In this document: one piece after another, positions 14,705 through 22,856 of the stretch | How the letters are laid out: every line of letters begins with the position of its first letter | Numbering within the stretch: position 1 is the stretch's first letter | From: Myxococcales bacterium | GTDB lineage: Bacteria > Myxococcota_A > Polyangia > Polyangiales > Polyangiaceae | Assembly (NCBI GenBank): GCA_016720545.1 | Contig: JADKKK010000005.1 | Span: 437,502-501,501 of the forward strand | Reading direction: 5' to 3' | DNA: 64,000 bases | Notes under the pieces: model-generated | Seen by the model: the letters and a program-made list of their open reading frames with translations, nothing else | What the model was told of the DNA's origin: nothing | Databases searched by the model: none | Translations under genes and position numbers: made by a program

Positions 14705-16531
14705 TCACGCCCCCGGCGTAGGATCGTCGAGGCGCACGCGCGTGAGGCGGAGCGGGCGGGTGATCCCCTTGAGGCGCGCCTCGAAGGCCTCGAGCGGCGC
14801 CTCCGCGGGGAGCCACCCACGCGCGCGCGCGGCGTCGGCGAGCTCTTCTGTGAGCACGAGCTCTCCCGCGGCGGCCTCGCCCTGCAGGCGCGCCGCGAGG
14901 TTCGCGCTCTGGCCGAAGTAGTCGAGCGTGTGGTTGGCGGTCACGACGTAGCAGGCGCCCGCGTAGACGCCGATCTTGAGGGCGACGCCCGTCGCCTCGG
15001 GGCGGCTCGCGCGGAGCGTGGCGAAGCTCGCGTGCATCGCCGCCGCCGCGCGCACGGCCTGCTCTTCGCTGCCGAACGCCGCCATCACCGCGTCTCCGAT
15101 GGTCTTGACGACCGCGCCGCCGTGGGCCCCCACCGCCGCGCCGAGCGCGTCGAAGTGGTCCTGAACCAGCGCGAAGGCGAGCGCGTCGCCCACCTCGCTG
15201 TACAGCGCTGTCGAGCCCGTGAGATCACTGAAGAGCAGCGCGACCCGCCCGATGCGCAGCGTGAGGCCGGGGCGCAGCACTTCGCGCGCGAACTGCCGGC
15301 GAAAGGTCGGCATCATGCTGAGGTCGTGCGCGGTCGCCGCCTCGTCGGCGAAGTCGACCCGCTCGATCTTCAGGTGGAGCTCCCCCGCGTGCGCGCTCGT
15401 CACGCGGATGGGAGCGCCCACGGCGAGATCGGCTTGCGGTGGCTCGAGCGAGCCCGGGCCGGTCCGCGCGTGAAGGCTCGGCTGCGCGCCAGGGGCCGCG
15501 GCCGGCGCGACGCGCAGGATCGCTGCGGGTCCTCCGCGTACGAAGAGCCTGTAACGACCGGGCTGCGTCGGCGCGCGGAGCTCGATCTCGCCGCCGGCAG
15601 GGAGGAGCGCCTGCGTGAGGACGTGGGGCGTCCGGGCGGGCCCGCCGATGCAGTACGGGCCCTCGTCGATGAGGCGCACCGAGGCCGGGGGTCGGAACGT
15701 CGCCTCGACCGCGCGATCGAGGTCAAGATCGTAAGAAATATCGCACACTTGGCAGTGTGCGTGCGCGTCGAGCACCGACAGCGCGCGGAGCCGCTCCGAG
15801 GCGGTGCGGCAGCTCGGGCAGACGAGATCCCAGGTGAGCTCGAGGACGCCGGCGCTCACGGCGGCGAGGCACGCGCCCAGCACCGCTCGTCGCGGAAGGC
15901 CCCACTCGCGCGCGAGGGCGTAGGGGCGGAGGCGGTCGAGCGACTGATCGGCCCCGGTCCGCACGAGCGTGAGCAGGCGGTCGGCGGCGGCGCGCTCGTC
16001 GCCCTCGACCGCGGCGAGCAGCGTCGCGGCCGCGCGGTCGAGCGTGTCCGCGTGGACGTGGGCCTCTGCGGGCGCGCTCGCAGCGCCCGCCACCTCCCGA
16101 TCGACCGACGCGACGAACGCCGCGAGCTTGGCGACGAACCTCACGGTCTGGAGGCGCGCGATGGGCGTAATCAGCGCGCTCTTGGGCGTGATCACGACGC
16201 GCACCCGCACGGTCGTGCCCTCGCCGCCCGGCCCCGGCTCCAGCGCGAAGCTGTGCGCGAGGGCGCTGACGAGGCCCCGACGCACGATCCGCCGTACGCT
16301 GAACCGCTCGGGCGCGCTCCACTCGTACGGGCGCTCCTCGTACTCCAGCGGGAAACCTCCGGAGACCGTCTTGACGAGGTAGCGCGCCGCCGTCGCGTCG
16401 TCGTTGGGCGTCAGCGCGATCGGCCCGAGACCGATCGCGCGGTTCAGACGCTCGGTGTCGGTGAGCAGCGGCCAGAGCGCCGCGGCGCTCGCCGTGCACT
16501 CGACGGTGCGCTCGACCACGATGTCTGACAC
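14705..16531 (-). CDS. Class III adenylate cyclase with N-terminal SRPBCC domain
   Basis: The protein has 608 residues. An SRPBCC-type domain (about 1-150) is followed by a region with two C-x-x-C pairs (LVCPSCRTASERL, CQVCDISYDLD) resembling DUF5939-linked cyclases. A C-terminal cyclase domain follows (about 410-585). Both metal aspartates are present (LLFSDLTGST; KTIGDAVMAAF), as are the purine-specifying and transition-state residues in LDYFGQSANLAARLQ. It should make cAMP in the cytosol, with ligand binding or zinc-dependent folding controlling output. It is convergent with the gene ending at 14695. Confidence 0.8.
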   Translation of the reverse strand: MSDIVVERTVECTASAAALWPLLTDTERLNRAIGLGPIALTPNDDATAARYLVKTVSGGFPLEYEERPYEWSAPERFSVRRIVRRGLVSALAHSFALEPGPGGEGTTVRVRVVITPKSALITPIARLQTVRFVAKLAAFVASVDREVAGAASAPAEAHVHADTLDRAAATLLAAVEGDERAAADRLLTLVRTGADQSLDRLRPYALAREWGLPRRAVLGACLAAVSAGVLELTWDLVCPSCRTASERLRALSVLDAHAHCQVCDISYDLDLDRAVEATFRPPASVRLIDEGPYCIGGPARTPHVLTQALLPAGGEIELRAPTQPGRYRLFVRGGPAAILRVAPAAAPGAQPSLHARTGPGSLEPPQADLAVGAPIRVTSAHAGELHLKIERVDFADEAATAHDLSMMPTFRRQFAREVLRPGLTLRIGRVALLFSDLTGSTALYSEVGDALAFALVQDHFDALGAAVGAHGGAVVKTIGDAVMAAFGSEEQAVRAAAAMHASFATLRASRPEATGVALKIGVYAGACYVVTANHTLDYFGQSANLAARLQGEAAAGELVLTEELADAARARGWLPAEAPLEAFEARLKGITRPLRLTRVRLDDPTPGA

Positions 16532-16595
16532 GAGCTGGAGCCTATCATGAGGTGCAGCGCCGCCCGCGAGGAGCGCGGAGGCGCGCCGCCCTCGC

Positions 16596-17669
16596 TCACA
16601 CTACGGTCGCCCAGCCGTGGGTGTCCTCGGCGGTGCCGTATTGGACGCCGGTGATGGCTGCGCGCAGGCGATCGGCGATCGCGGACTCTTTGCCGACGGA
16701 GATCCGCTCGGCGCCCCACATGAGCTCCCCCACCGGAGCCACGACCGCGGCGGTGCCTGTGCCGAACACCTCGTGGAGCTGCCCGCCCCGGCCGGCATCG
16801 ACGAGCTCGTCCATCGACACGCGGCGCTCCGATACCCTCACGCCCCACGCGCGAAGCAACGTGAGCGCGCTCGCTCGCGTGATGCCGGCGAGGATGCTCC
16901 CGCCGTCCAGCGGGGGCGTGATGACCTCGTCGCCGATGCGCACGAAGAGGTTCATCGTGCCGACCTCCTCCACGTACTTGCGCTCGATCGCGTCGAGCCA
17001 GAGCACCTGATCGTAGCCCTCGGCTTTGGCGCGGTGGGCCGCGAGCAGGCTCGCCGCGTAGTTCGCGCCGGTCTTCACGGCTCCGAGCCCGCCGGGAGCC
17101 GCGCGGACGTGCTCCCGCTCGACCCAGATGCGCAGCGGCCGCATGCCACCCTCGTAGTAGTCGCCGACGGGCGAGAGCAGGATGATGAACGTATATTCCT
17201 TGGAGGGACGGACGCCCAAGAAGCCCTCGTGCGCGATCACGAGCGGCCGAATGTACATCGCCTCCCCGCGGCCCTTGGGGATGGTGCTCCTGGTGCGTCC
17301 CAGCAGCTCGAGGAGGACCTCGCGGACGCGCGCCACATCGAGGCTCGGCATGGCGAGCCTAGCCGTACCCCCCTGCATGCGGGCGAGGTGCGCGTCCAAG
17401 CGGAACACGCGCACCTTGCCGTCCGCGCCGTGAAACGCCTTGAGGCCCTCGAACAGCGTCTGGCCGTAGTGGAGCACGGCCGCCGCCGGATCGAGCGAGA
17501 GCGCGCGCCGAGGCTGACACTCGAAGTCGTGCCAGCCGCGCCCCTCGGTGTACCGGCCCAGGACCATCGTGTCGGAGAACACCCTCCCGAAGCCCAGCGG
17601 CTGCGAGGTTGCCTGCGGTGCTTGAGGGGGGGTGGATGCGGCGGTCGTGGGGGTGGTCTCGTGCATCAT
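16596..17669 (-). CDS. ilvE: Branched-chain amino acid aminotransferase
   Basis: The 357-residue fold-type IV PLP enzyme transfers the amino group between glutamate and branched-chain keto acids. Motifs: LHYGQTLFEGLKAF, AMYIRPLVIAHEGFLGV, the PLP lysine in GAVKTGANYAASLLAAH, DQVLWLDAIERKYVEEVGTM, and ILAGITRASALTL. It resembles the larger eukaryotic-type or actinobacterial BCAT group more than short E. coli IlvE. The start is at a Met-Met pair (17667-17669 and the next codon). The frame is open further upstream, but that part does not look like protein. Confidence 0.88.
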   Translation of the reverse strand: MMHETTPTTAASTPPQAPQATSQPLGFGRVFSDTMVLGRYTEGRGWHDFECQPRRALSLDPAAAVLHYGQTLFEGLKAFHGADGKVRVFRLDAHLARMQGGTARLAMPSLDVARVREVLLELLGRTRSTIPKGRGEAMYIRPLVIAHEGFLGVRPSKEYTFIILLSPVGDYYEGGMRPLRIWVEREHVRAAPGGLGAVKTGANYAASLLAAHRAKAEGYDQVLWLDAIERKYVEEVGTMNLFVRIGDEVITPPLDGGSILAGITRASALTLLRAWGVRVSERRVSMDELVDAGRGGQLHEVFGTGTAAVVAPVGELMWGAERISVGKESAIADRLRAAITGVQYGTAEDTHGWATVV

Positions 17670-17816
17670 CGGGGCCTCGCGGAGGGTGCCCCGAGGTGAA
17701 CGAGGCAGGTGGGTCACGTAAACCCCACCCTTGGACAGATCGACGCGAAACGCAACCGCGCGTTGACTCCAAACGCGAACGATCGTCATGCCGCTCTGCG
17801 GCATTTCGCAGAGGCG

Positions 17817-18761
17817 TCAGCTGACGCGTCGACGGCGCGCGGCCCAAGCCGCCAGCGCGAGCGCGGTGAGGCCCGCCGCGGCGAGCGCCGGGCGCGTTGC
17901 TCTGGGCCCGCTCACCGCGCAGCCGCCCTCGTCGACCGCCGGCCCCGGCTCACCCGGCGAAGTAATGCACGCGGGCACGTCGACCGTGAGCACGGGGAGG
18001 GGGGCCGCGCCGAACACACCTCCCGACAGCTCGGCGCGCTGGATCAGCGCGAGGCACTTGAGCTTGACGTCGAACTCGAGCGGGCTCGTGCCCGATCCAA
18101 GCTCCACCTTGAGCGAATCGTTCCCGGAGCCGTTGTTGCCCGCGTAGAAGTCGGGCGCGCCGTTCTTCGTCACGAGCAGCATCGGGCTGAACGCGGCCAG
18201 CGAGGGATCCGGCGTCCACCGGACGCGGGCGATCTTGGCGCGCCGCAGCCCCTGGCAGTCGGCCTCGCCGGGGGTGGACACCGCCTCGTCGCGCGCCTCG
18301 AGGAGCTTCAGCCGCCCCAGGGACGTGGGGAGCGGCGTGGGCGCGCCCGCCGTGATCTTCTTGACGCTCGCCTCGGCGCCGCCGTCGAGGCCGCCGACCC
18401 CGCCGTCGGTGTTGCAGCCCACCGTAAGTGTGTAGGTTGCATTCTCTTTGAGCGGGGAGGTCGGGCGCAAGAAGGTCGATCCGTCGACGGCCTCGCGCGT
18501 GGCGGGGACCTGAGCGCCGGTCTCGTCGACGAGGAGGAGAAAGGGCACGTTGGTGCCGTGCTTGCCCACGCCGATCGCAGGGGTGTTCGATGGCACGCGC
18601 GTGCTGGCCTGCGGGAGCGTGAACCCACAAGCGAGCGGCACCGAGCACGCGTGCGCCGGGCCCGCGGCCGTGAGCGTGAGCGCGAGCGTGACGGCCACCG
18701 GTCCGAGGAGCCCGAGCGCCGCCAGGGCCCGCTCGTGGGCGCGTATCTTCCAGTGCCGCAT
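17817..18761 (-). CDS. Exported protein with MYXO-CTERM-like anchor
   Basis: The protein has 314 residues. A signal peptide (LAALGLLGPVAVTLALTLTA) ends at A-H-A, after which the mature protein begins with Cys-containing CSVPLACGF. The C-terminus has the sorting-signal layout of MYXO-CTERM: a Cys (GGCAVSGP), a hydrophobic helix (PALAAAGLTALALAAWAA) and a terminal Arg cluster (RRRR). Such proteins are cut and lipid-anchored on the cell surface. The middle contains Ig-like strands (ENATYTLTVGCN). Function unknown. Confidence 0.65.
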   Translation of the reverse strand: MRHWKIRAHERALAALGLLGPVAVTLALTLTAAGPAHACSVPLACGFTLPQASTRVPSNTPAIGVGKHGTNVPFLLLVDETGAQVPATREAVDGSTFLRPTSPLKENATYTLTVGCNTDGGVGGLDGGAEASVKKITAGAPTPLPTSLGRLKLLEARDEAVSTPGEADCQGLRRAKIARVRWTPDPSLAAFSPMLLVTKNGAPDFYAGNNGSGNDSLKVELGSGTSPLEFDVKLKCLALIQRAELSGGVFGAAPLPVLTVDVPACITSPGEPGPAVDEGGCAVSGPRATRPALAAAGLTALALAAWAARRRRVS

Positions 18762-18863
18762 GCCACCAGGAGAGCACGAATCGCCTTCGTTGGCGCGCCT
18801 CGTCGCGAGCCGCTGCGTCACGCCCTTGACACGAGGGAGACCGCCGCCGGTACGTTCGGACTC

Positions 18864-19108
18864 ATGGCGCCCCCGTTCATCTTCGAGCGACCGGACGGCA
18901 CCCAACGAACCCTCTGTGGCTACCACGCACCGACGCCAGGAGGTGGGGCGGCAAGAAGCTCGGCTCCCCGCGGGTCGCCGCGAGCAGGCTCCCTCCGCAG
19001 GTCGACCTGCGGGAGAAAATGACCGCCGTGGAGAACCAGGCCGGCACGAACAGCTGCGTCGCCAACGCCAGACGACGAAGACGACGAAGACGACGAAGAC
19101 GACGAAGA
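18864..19108 (+). pseudogene. Remnant of a papain-like (C1) cysteine protease
   Basis: The gene begins MAPPFIFERPDGTQRTLCGY. One frame change near 18938 leads to KKLGSPRVAASRLPPQVDLR and then EKMTAVENQAGTNSCVANA. The last part matches the start of bacterial C1 peptidases, where Q and the nucleophile C sit in a Q-x-x-x-x-S-C-V-A-N-A context. The rest of the enzyme is missing; the reading frame runs into a repeat of AGACGACGA and stops at 19108. It was probably shortened by an internal deletion, and it is inactive. Confidence 0.5.
19070..19108 (+). repeat. Short tandem repeat (AGACGACGA)n
   Basis: About four copies of the 9-mer AGACGACGA in a row end the protease remnant. In one frame it encodes poly-Arg and in another an Asp/Glu tract ending DEAE-stop, so it may be the former acidic C-terminus of the deleted protein. 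Confidence 0.7.
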
Positions 19109-19141
19109 TGAAGCGGAGTAAATAGGATTAAATTCGGATAG

Positions 19142-20638
19142 TTATCCTCGCCGATCTCGCCTCGCGGTGTCGAACTGGGTCGGCGCGTCGACGCGCACCT
19201 CGCCCCCGGAGGCGAGGCGACCCACGTCGGGCGCGAGCACCTCGCCGTGGCCGCGGAGGGCCTCCTCGGCGACGCGTTGATACGTGCGGAGAGACGCCTC
19301 GTCCCAGAGCACGACGTCGACCTGGCGTAGCCGCGAGGCGCCGAGCGCGACGTGGTGGCGGAGCGCCGTCATCATGGCGCTCGCCGAGGCCTCCATGCTC
19401 ACGCGCGCGGCGCCCGTACCGAGCGCGGCGACCGCGAGGTGCCCGTGCCCCAGCTCGTCGGCGAGGAGCAGCGCCCGCTGCGTGGCCCGGCCCACGCAAG
19501 ACACCTCGTTCCAGGCGCTCACCGCGTGGAGCACGTGCCGCGCCGCGAGCGCGCCCGCGCCGGTGGCCACGCAGCTGCCGAGCGGGCGTTGCCCGAGGGC
19601 GAGCACCTCGGCCTCGATCGCGTCCCCCCCGGCTCGGCGGAGCGCGTCGGCGACCCCGCTCCTCATGCGCAGCGTGTCGTTCGCCGACGACACGAGCGCG
19701 TCCGCCTTGGTGTCCGCGAGATCGCCGACTCGCAGCGTGACGACGCACTCGTCGACGACGAGGGAAGTGGGGCCCAGCGCGCGCACCTGACCGCGCCGAG
19801 CCTTCGCGCGGAGGAGTCGCCCCAGCGTCGCGAAGTGGTCGAGTGGCTCGAGCGCCGCGTCGGTGCGCGCGCCCGGGTCCTTCTCGAGCATCCCGCCCAC
19901 GACGTGCTGGAAATAGGCCTCCGCCGGGCTCTCCGCGCGCGGAAAGGGGGGCCGCAGCGCGGGATCGAGGATCTCGGCCGGCGTGAGAAATGGCGGCTGT
20001 CCGTAGCGAAGATCGAAGGCGGTCGCGCCCGCGCCCCACACGTCCACGAGGGCCGTGGGCTCCTCCCCGCGGAGCTGCTCGGGCGCCATGAAGCGAAGCG
20101 TCCCGCTCACCTCGCCCTGGGCCGGATCCCGCGCGATCGCCGCGATCCCGAAGTCCCCGAGGCGGAGGCCCGTGTGCGGAGACCCAAAGAGGTTCGACGG
20201 CTTCACGTCCCGATGAACCACCCCCGTCTGGTGGGCGGCGTGCAGCGCCTCGCACGCGGCATGCATCGCCTCGCACACCGCCCAGAGCGGCAGGCCCACG
20301 CCGAGCGCGTCGCGGCGGCGGCGATCGAGCTCGGCGAGATCGATCCCGTCGACATACTCCTCGACGAGGTACGGCCGGTGCTCGTGCACCCCCGCGTCGA
20401 TGGCGCGCACCACGCGGGAGCTGGCGATGCGCGCCATGAGCTTCGCCTCGAGCAGCACCCTGGCCTCGCCCTTCGCGTCGGTCTCGAACTGGCGGCGCAC
20501 GGTCTTCAGGACGACGGGGAGCGCGAGCAGGCGATGGCGCGCGAGCCACGCCTGGCCCATGCCCCCCTCGCCGAGCAGCCCCCAGACCTCGTAGTCGCGC
20601 ACGCGCGCGCCGAGCCCCGCCTCTGAGCGCTCGCTCAT
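19142..20638 (-). CDS. Ser/Thr protein kinase fused to a macrodomain
   Basis: The protein has 498 residues. The Hanks-type kinase (about 15-300) has the G-loop GEGGMG, VVLKTVRR (ATP lysine), HRDVKPSN, LGDFGIA and MAPEQLRG, all intact. Residues from about 315 form a macrodomain: RVGDLADTKADALVSSANDT, then GVADALRRAGG and CVATGAGALAARHVLHAV, the ADP-ribose-binding pattern. The fusion could tie phosphorylation to ADP-ribose or NAD-derived signals; this is inference. The start at 20638 has a purine-rich ribosome site (GGGAGGGGG) just upstream. No membrane segment, so it is cytosolic. Confidence 0.8.
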   Translation of the reverse strand: MSERSEAGLGARVRDYEVWGLLGEGGMGQAWLARHRLLALPVVLKTVRRQFETDAKGEARVLLEAKLMARIASSRVVRAIDAGVHEHRPYLVEEYVDGIDLAELDRRRRDALGVGLPLWAVCEAMHAACEALHAAHQTGVVHRDVKPSNLFGSPHTGLRLGDFGIAAIARDPAQGEVSGTLRFMAPEQLRGEEPTALVDVWGAGATAFDLRYGQPPFLTPAEILDPALRPPFPRAESPAEAYFQHVVGGMLEKDPGARTDAALEPLDHFATLGRLLRAKARRGQVRALGPTSLVVDECVVTLRVGDLADTKADALVSSANDTLRMRSGVADALRRAGGDAIEAEVLALGQRPLGSCVATGAGALAARHVLHAVSAWNEVSCVGRATQRALLLADELGHGHLAVAALGTGAARVSMEASASAMMTALRHHVALGASRLRQVDVVLWDEASLRTYQRVAEEALRGHGEVLAPDVGRLASGGEVRVDAPTQFDTARRDRRG

Positions 20639-20795
20639 CGGCCCCCTCCCTCGCGCCTCTTCGTTCATCACAGGAAGATACGCGCGCCGAGCGAGGAGAG
20701 GAGGCTCGTCGCGAGCGTCGCCGGGCAGACTTCTGTGGCCGAACGCGCGACATCCCAAGAGTTGAATGCGTGGTAAGGTGGACTTTGGAGGACTC

Positions 20796-22766
20796 ATGCC
20801 AGCTCGCCCCTCGCTCCGCTCCGCGCTGCCCCTGCTCCTCGTGCCTACGCTCGCCTGGGCGTGCTCCACCGCGGTCGATCCTGCGCCCACCGACGGCGGC
20901 GCTCCCGACGCCACCACCGCCGCGGATGCGACGCCGACGACCACGGGGACCACCCCGCCGCCCCCGCCCGACAGCGGCCCGGTCAAGCCCGACTGCACCA
21001 AGGCGGCCGACTGCCCCTCGAAGGTGTGTGACATCCCGAAAGGCAAGTGCGTCGACGCGACCTGCAAGGACGGTGTCCGCAATGGCACGGAGACCGACAC
21101 GGACTGCGGCGGCGGCGTGTGCGACCAGTGCGAGCCCCTGAAGAGCTGCGCGAACCCCAACGACTGCACGTCGGGCGTCTGCCGTGCCTTGCAGTGCAGA
21201 GCGCCCGCCTGCGACGACTCGGTGAAGAACGGCCCCGAGACCGACACGGACTGCGGCGGCCCGTGCGCCAAGTGCGGTATCGCGAAGCGGTGCAACGTCG
21301 CGGCCGACTGCGAGACCGACGTGTGCGTGGGCGGCCGCTGCGCGCGCCCGTTCTGCACCGACGGCGTCAAGAACAACGCCGAGACCGACGTGGACTGCGG
21401 CGGCGGCTCGTGTCCTCGCTGCTCCGACGCGAAGTCCTGCCTCACCCCCGCCGACTGCGCGAGCAACGTGTGCGCCGACAGGGGCGCCGGCCTCAAGTGC
21501 CAACCCCCGAGCTGCACCGACGGCATCAAGAACGGCACCGAGAGCGACGTCGACTGCGGCGGCGCCGGGTGCCCCGGGTGCGCCGTGGGGAAGGTGTGTC
21601 GCGCGGGCACCGACTGCGCGAGCCAGGGCTGCAACTACAAGGGCGTCTGCGCGCAGGGGCGGAGCTGCACGACCCGGTTCGGCGGCGACACCTGCGGTCT
21701 CGGGGGCGACGGGAGCGTCGGCCCAGAGGCGTGGGAAGACTGCTGCGCCAAGGCGACCATCGCGAGCGTCGACGGCCCCGTGAGGCTCGACAAGTACCAG
21801 GTCACCGCGGGGCGCATGCGGGTGTTCCTCGAGGCAGTCGGCTACAACGTGCGCGGCTTCGTCCAGGCGGCGCGCGCGGCGAACAAGGTCCCCGACAACC
21901 CGTCGCTGGCGGGTCGCAGCGTGCTCGACCCGGCGTGGGACGGCTACCTCCCCGTGAGCTGGAACGGCCAGGCCGTGCTCGGCGAGCTGTCGGGCTGCGC
22001 TCGCGACGACTACGCGGGCGGCTGCGTCCAGAACGTGATCCCGGGCGTATACACCGCCGCGTCGCGGCACGTGGGCGGCTTCCTCTTCCAGCAGACGACG
22101 ACGCCGGGGGCGTGCATGATAAACCCCGCGGACCCGGGCTCGCACGCCTTCCGGTTCCCCGCGGCCGCGCAGGACGGCGCGCCGCCGGAGCACTCCCAAG
22201 ACCTGTACGACACCAAGGCGATGCAGTGCGTCGACTATCTGCTCGCGCAGGCCTTCTGCGTGTGGGAAGGCGGCCGACTCGAGACCCTGAACGAGTGGCA
22301 AGTTGCCGTCGGCGGAGTGCCCTATCCGTGGAGCCACGCGGTCGCGATCGCGCCGCGCGCGCTCTCGCCAGGATTCGACTGGATGTGCCACTTCCCGTGG
22401 GTCACCGACGCCGCCCAGGGCGCCTGCAGCGCGCCCTGGCCCGCGACCCAGTCCACCGAGTACGCGGCATACCGCTCGACGTACGAGTATCCGAAGTTTG
22501 GCGCGGCCGACGCCATCGTCTACCTCTCCGCGCCGGGACGCACGCGCGGTCGTGGCCCCGAGGGCCACGCGGATCTCCTTGGGAACGTGTACGAGATCAC
22601 CTCCGACCTCGCGGCGTTCAACGCGAGCCCGCTCTCCGCGCGCACGCGCTGGTCGGGCAACGGCTCGTGGGAGACCAACGCCTACTCGTACGCCGGCGGT
22701 CCGACGCTGAACCTCATGGAGAAGACCTCGCGCGCAGGCCTGCGCTGCGCGTTCCCCGGCCCGTAG
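20796..22766 (+). CDS. Lipoprotein with Cys-rich DCGG repeats and sulfatase-modifying-factor-like domain (paralog 1)
   Basis: The protein has 656 residues. Lipobox L-A-W-A-C is followed by a Thr/Pro linker. Five repeats of about 45 residues follow, with the pattern C-x-D-G-x-K-N-G-x-E-T-D-x-D-C-G-G-x-x-C-x-x-C; these form disulfides and are common in extracellular myxobacterial proteins. The C-terminal 330 residues resemble the FGE/SUMF1 fold (RLDKYQVTAGRMRVFLEAVG; CVWEGGRLETLNEWQVAVGG; GHADLLGNVYEITSD; RCAFPGP). Catalytic Cys pairs were not identified, so it may be a binding version. GGAG lies before ATG 20796. It is a paralog of the convergent gene at 22857. Confidence 0.7.
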   Translation: MPARPSLRSALPLLLVPTLAWACSTAVDPAPTDGGAPDATTAADATPTTTGTTPPPPPDSGPVKPDCTKAADCPSKVCDIPKGKCVDATCKDGVRNGTETDTDCGGGVCDQCEPLKSCANPNDCTSGVCRALQCRAPACDDSVKNGPETDTDCGGPCAKCGIAKRCNVAADCETDVCVGGRCARPFCTDGVKNNAETDVDCGGGSCPRCSDAKSCLTPADCASNVCADRGAGLKCQPPSCTDGIKNGTESDVDCGGAGCPGCAVGKVCRAGTDCASQGCNYKGVCAQGRSCTTRFGGDTCGLGGDGSVGPEAWEDCCAKATIASVDGPVRLDKYQVTAGRMRVFLEAVGYNVRGFVQAARAANKVPDNPSLAGRSVLDPAWDGYLPVSWNGQAVLGELSGCARDDYAGGCVQNVIPGVYTAASRHVGGFLFQQTTTPGACMINPADPGSHAFRFPAAAQDGAPPEHSQDLYDTKAMQCVDYLLAQAFCVWEGGRLETLNEWQVAVGGVPYPWSHAVAIAPRALSPGFDWMCHFPWVTDAAQGACSAPWPATQSTEYAAYRSTYEYPKFGAADAIVYLSAPGRTRGRGPEGHADLLGNVYEITSDLAAFNASPLSARTRWSGNGSWETNAYSYAGGPTLNLMEKTSRAGLRCAFPGP

Positions 22767-22798
22767 CGGCCGTCGGGGACCGAGGTTGGTCGAGGCGA

Positions 22799-22827
22799 GC
22801 CCGCTCACCCACGCAGGGCGAGCGGGC
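22799..22827. terminator. Hairpin between two convergent genes
   Basis: An 8-bp perfect stem (GCCCGCTC, 22799-22806, and GAGCGGGC, 22820-22827) with a 13-nt loop sits midway in the 90-bp gap between the convergent paralogs. It could serve both directions. No T-run is seen. Confidence 0.4.
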
Positions 22828-22856
22828 GGCAGCGCCGCGTCCGGCGGGGCGAGGGC

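Noticed and set aside
16596..17804. ilvE starting at 17804
   Set aside because: The extra 45 residues are not family-like. A Met-Met pair at 17669 directly precedes the conserved region.
19128..22808. 1226-codon open frame on the minus strand opposite the Cys-repeat lipoprotein
   Set aside because: It is an antisense shadow caused by high GC. The plus strand carries a signal peptide, regular Cys repeats and a recognisable domain, while the antisense product is low-complexity Arg/Ala.
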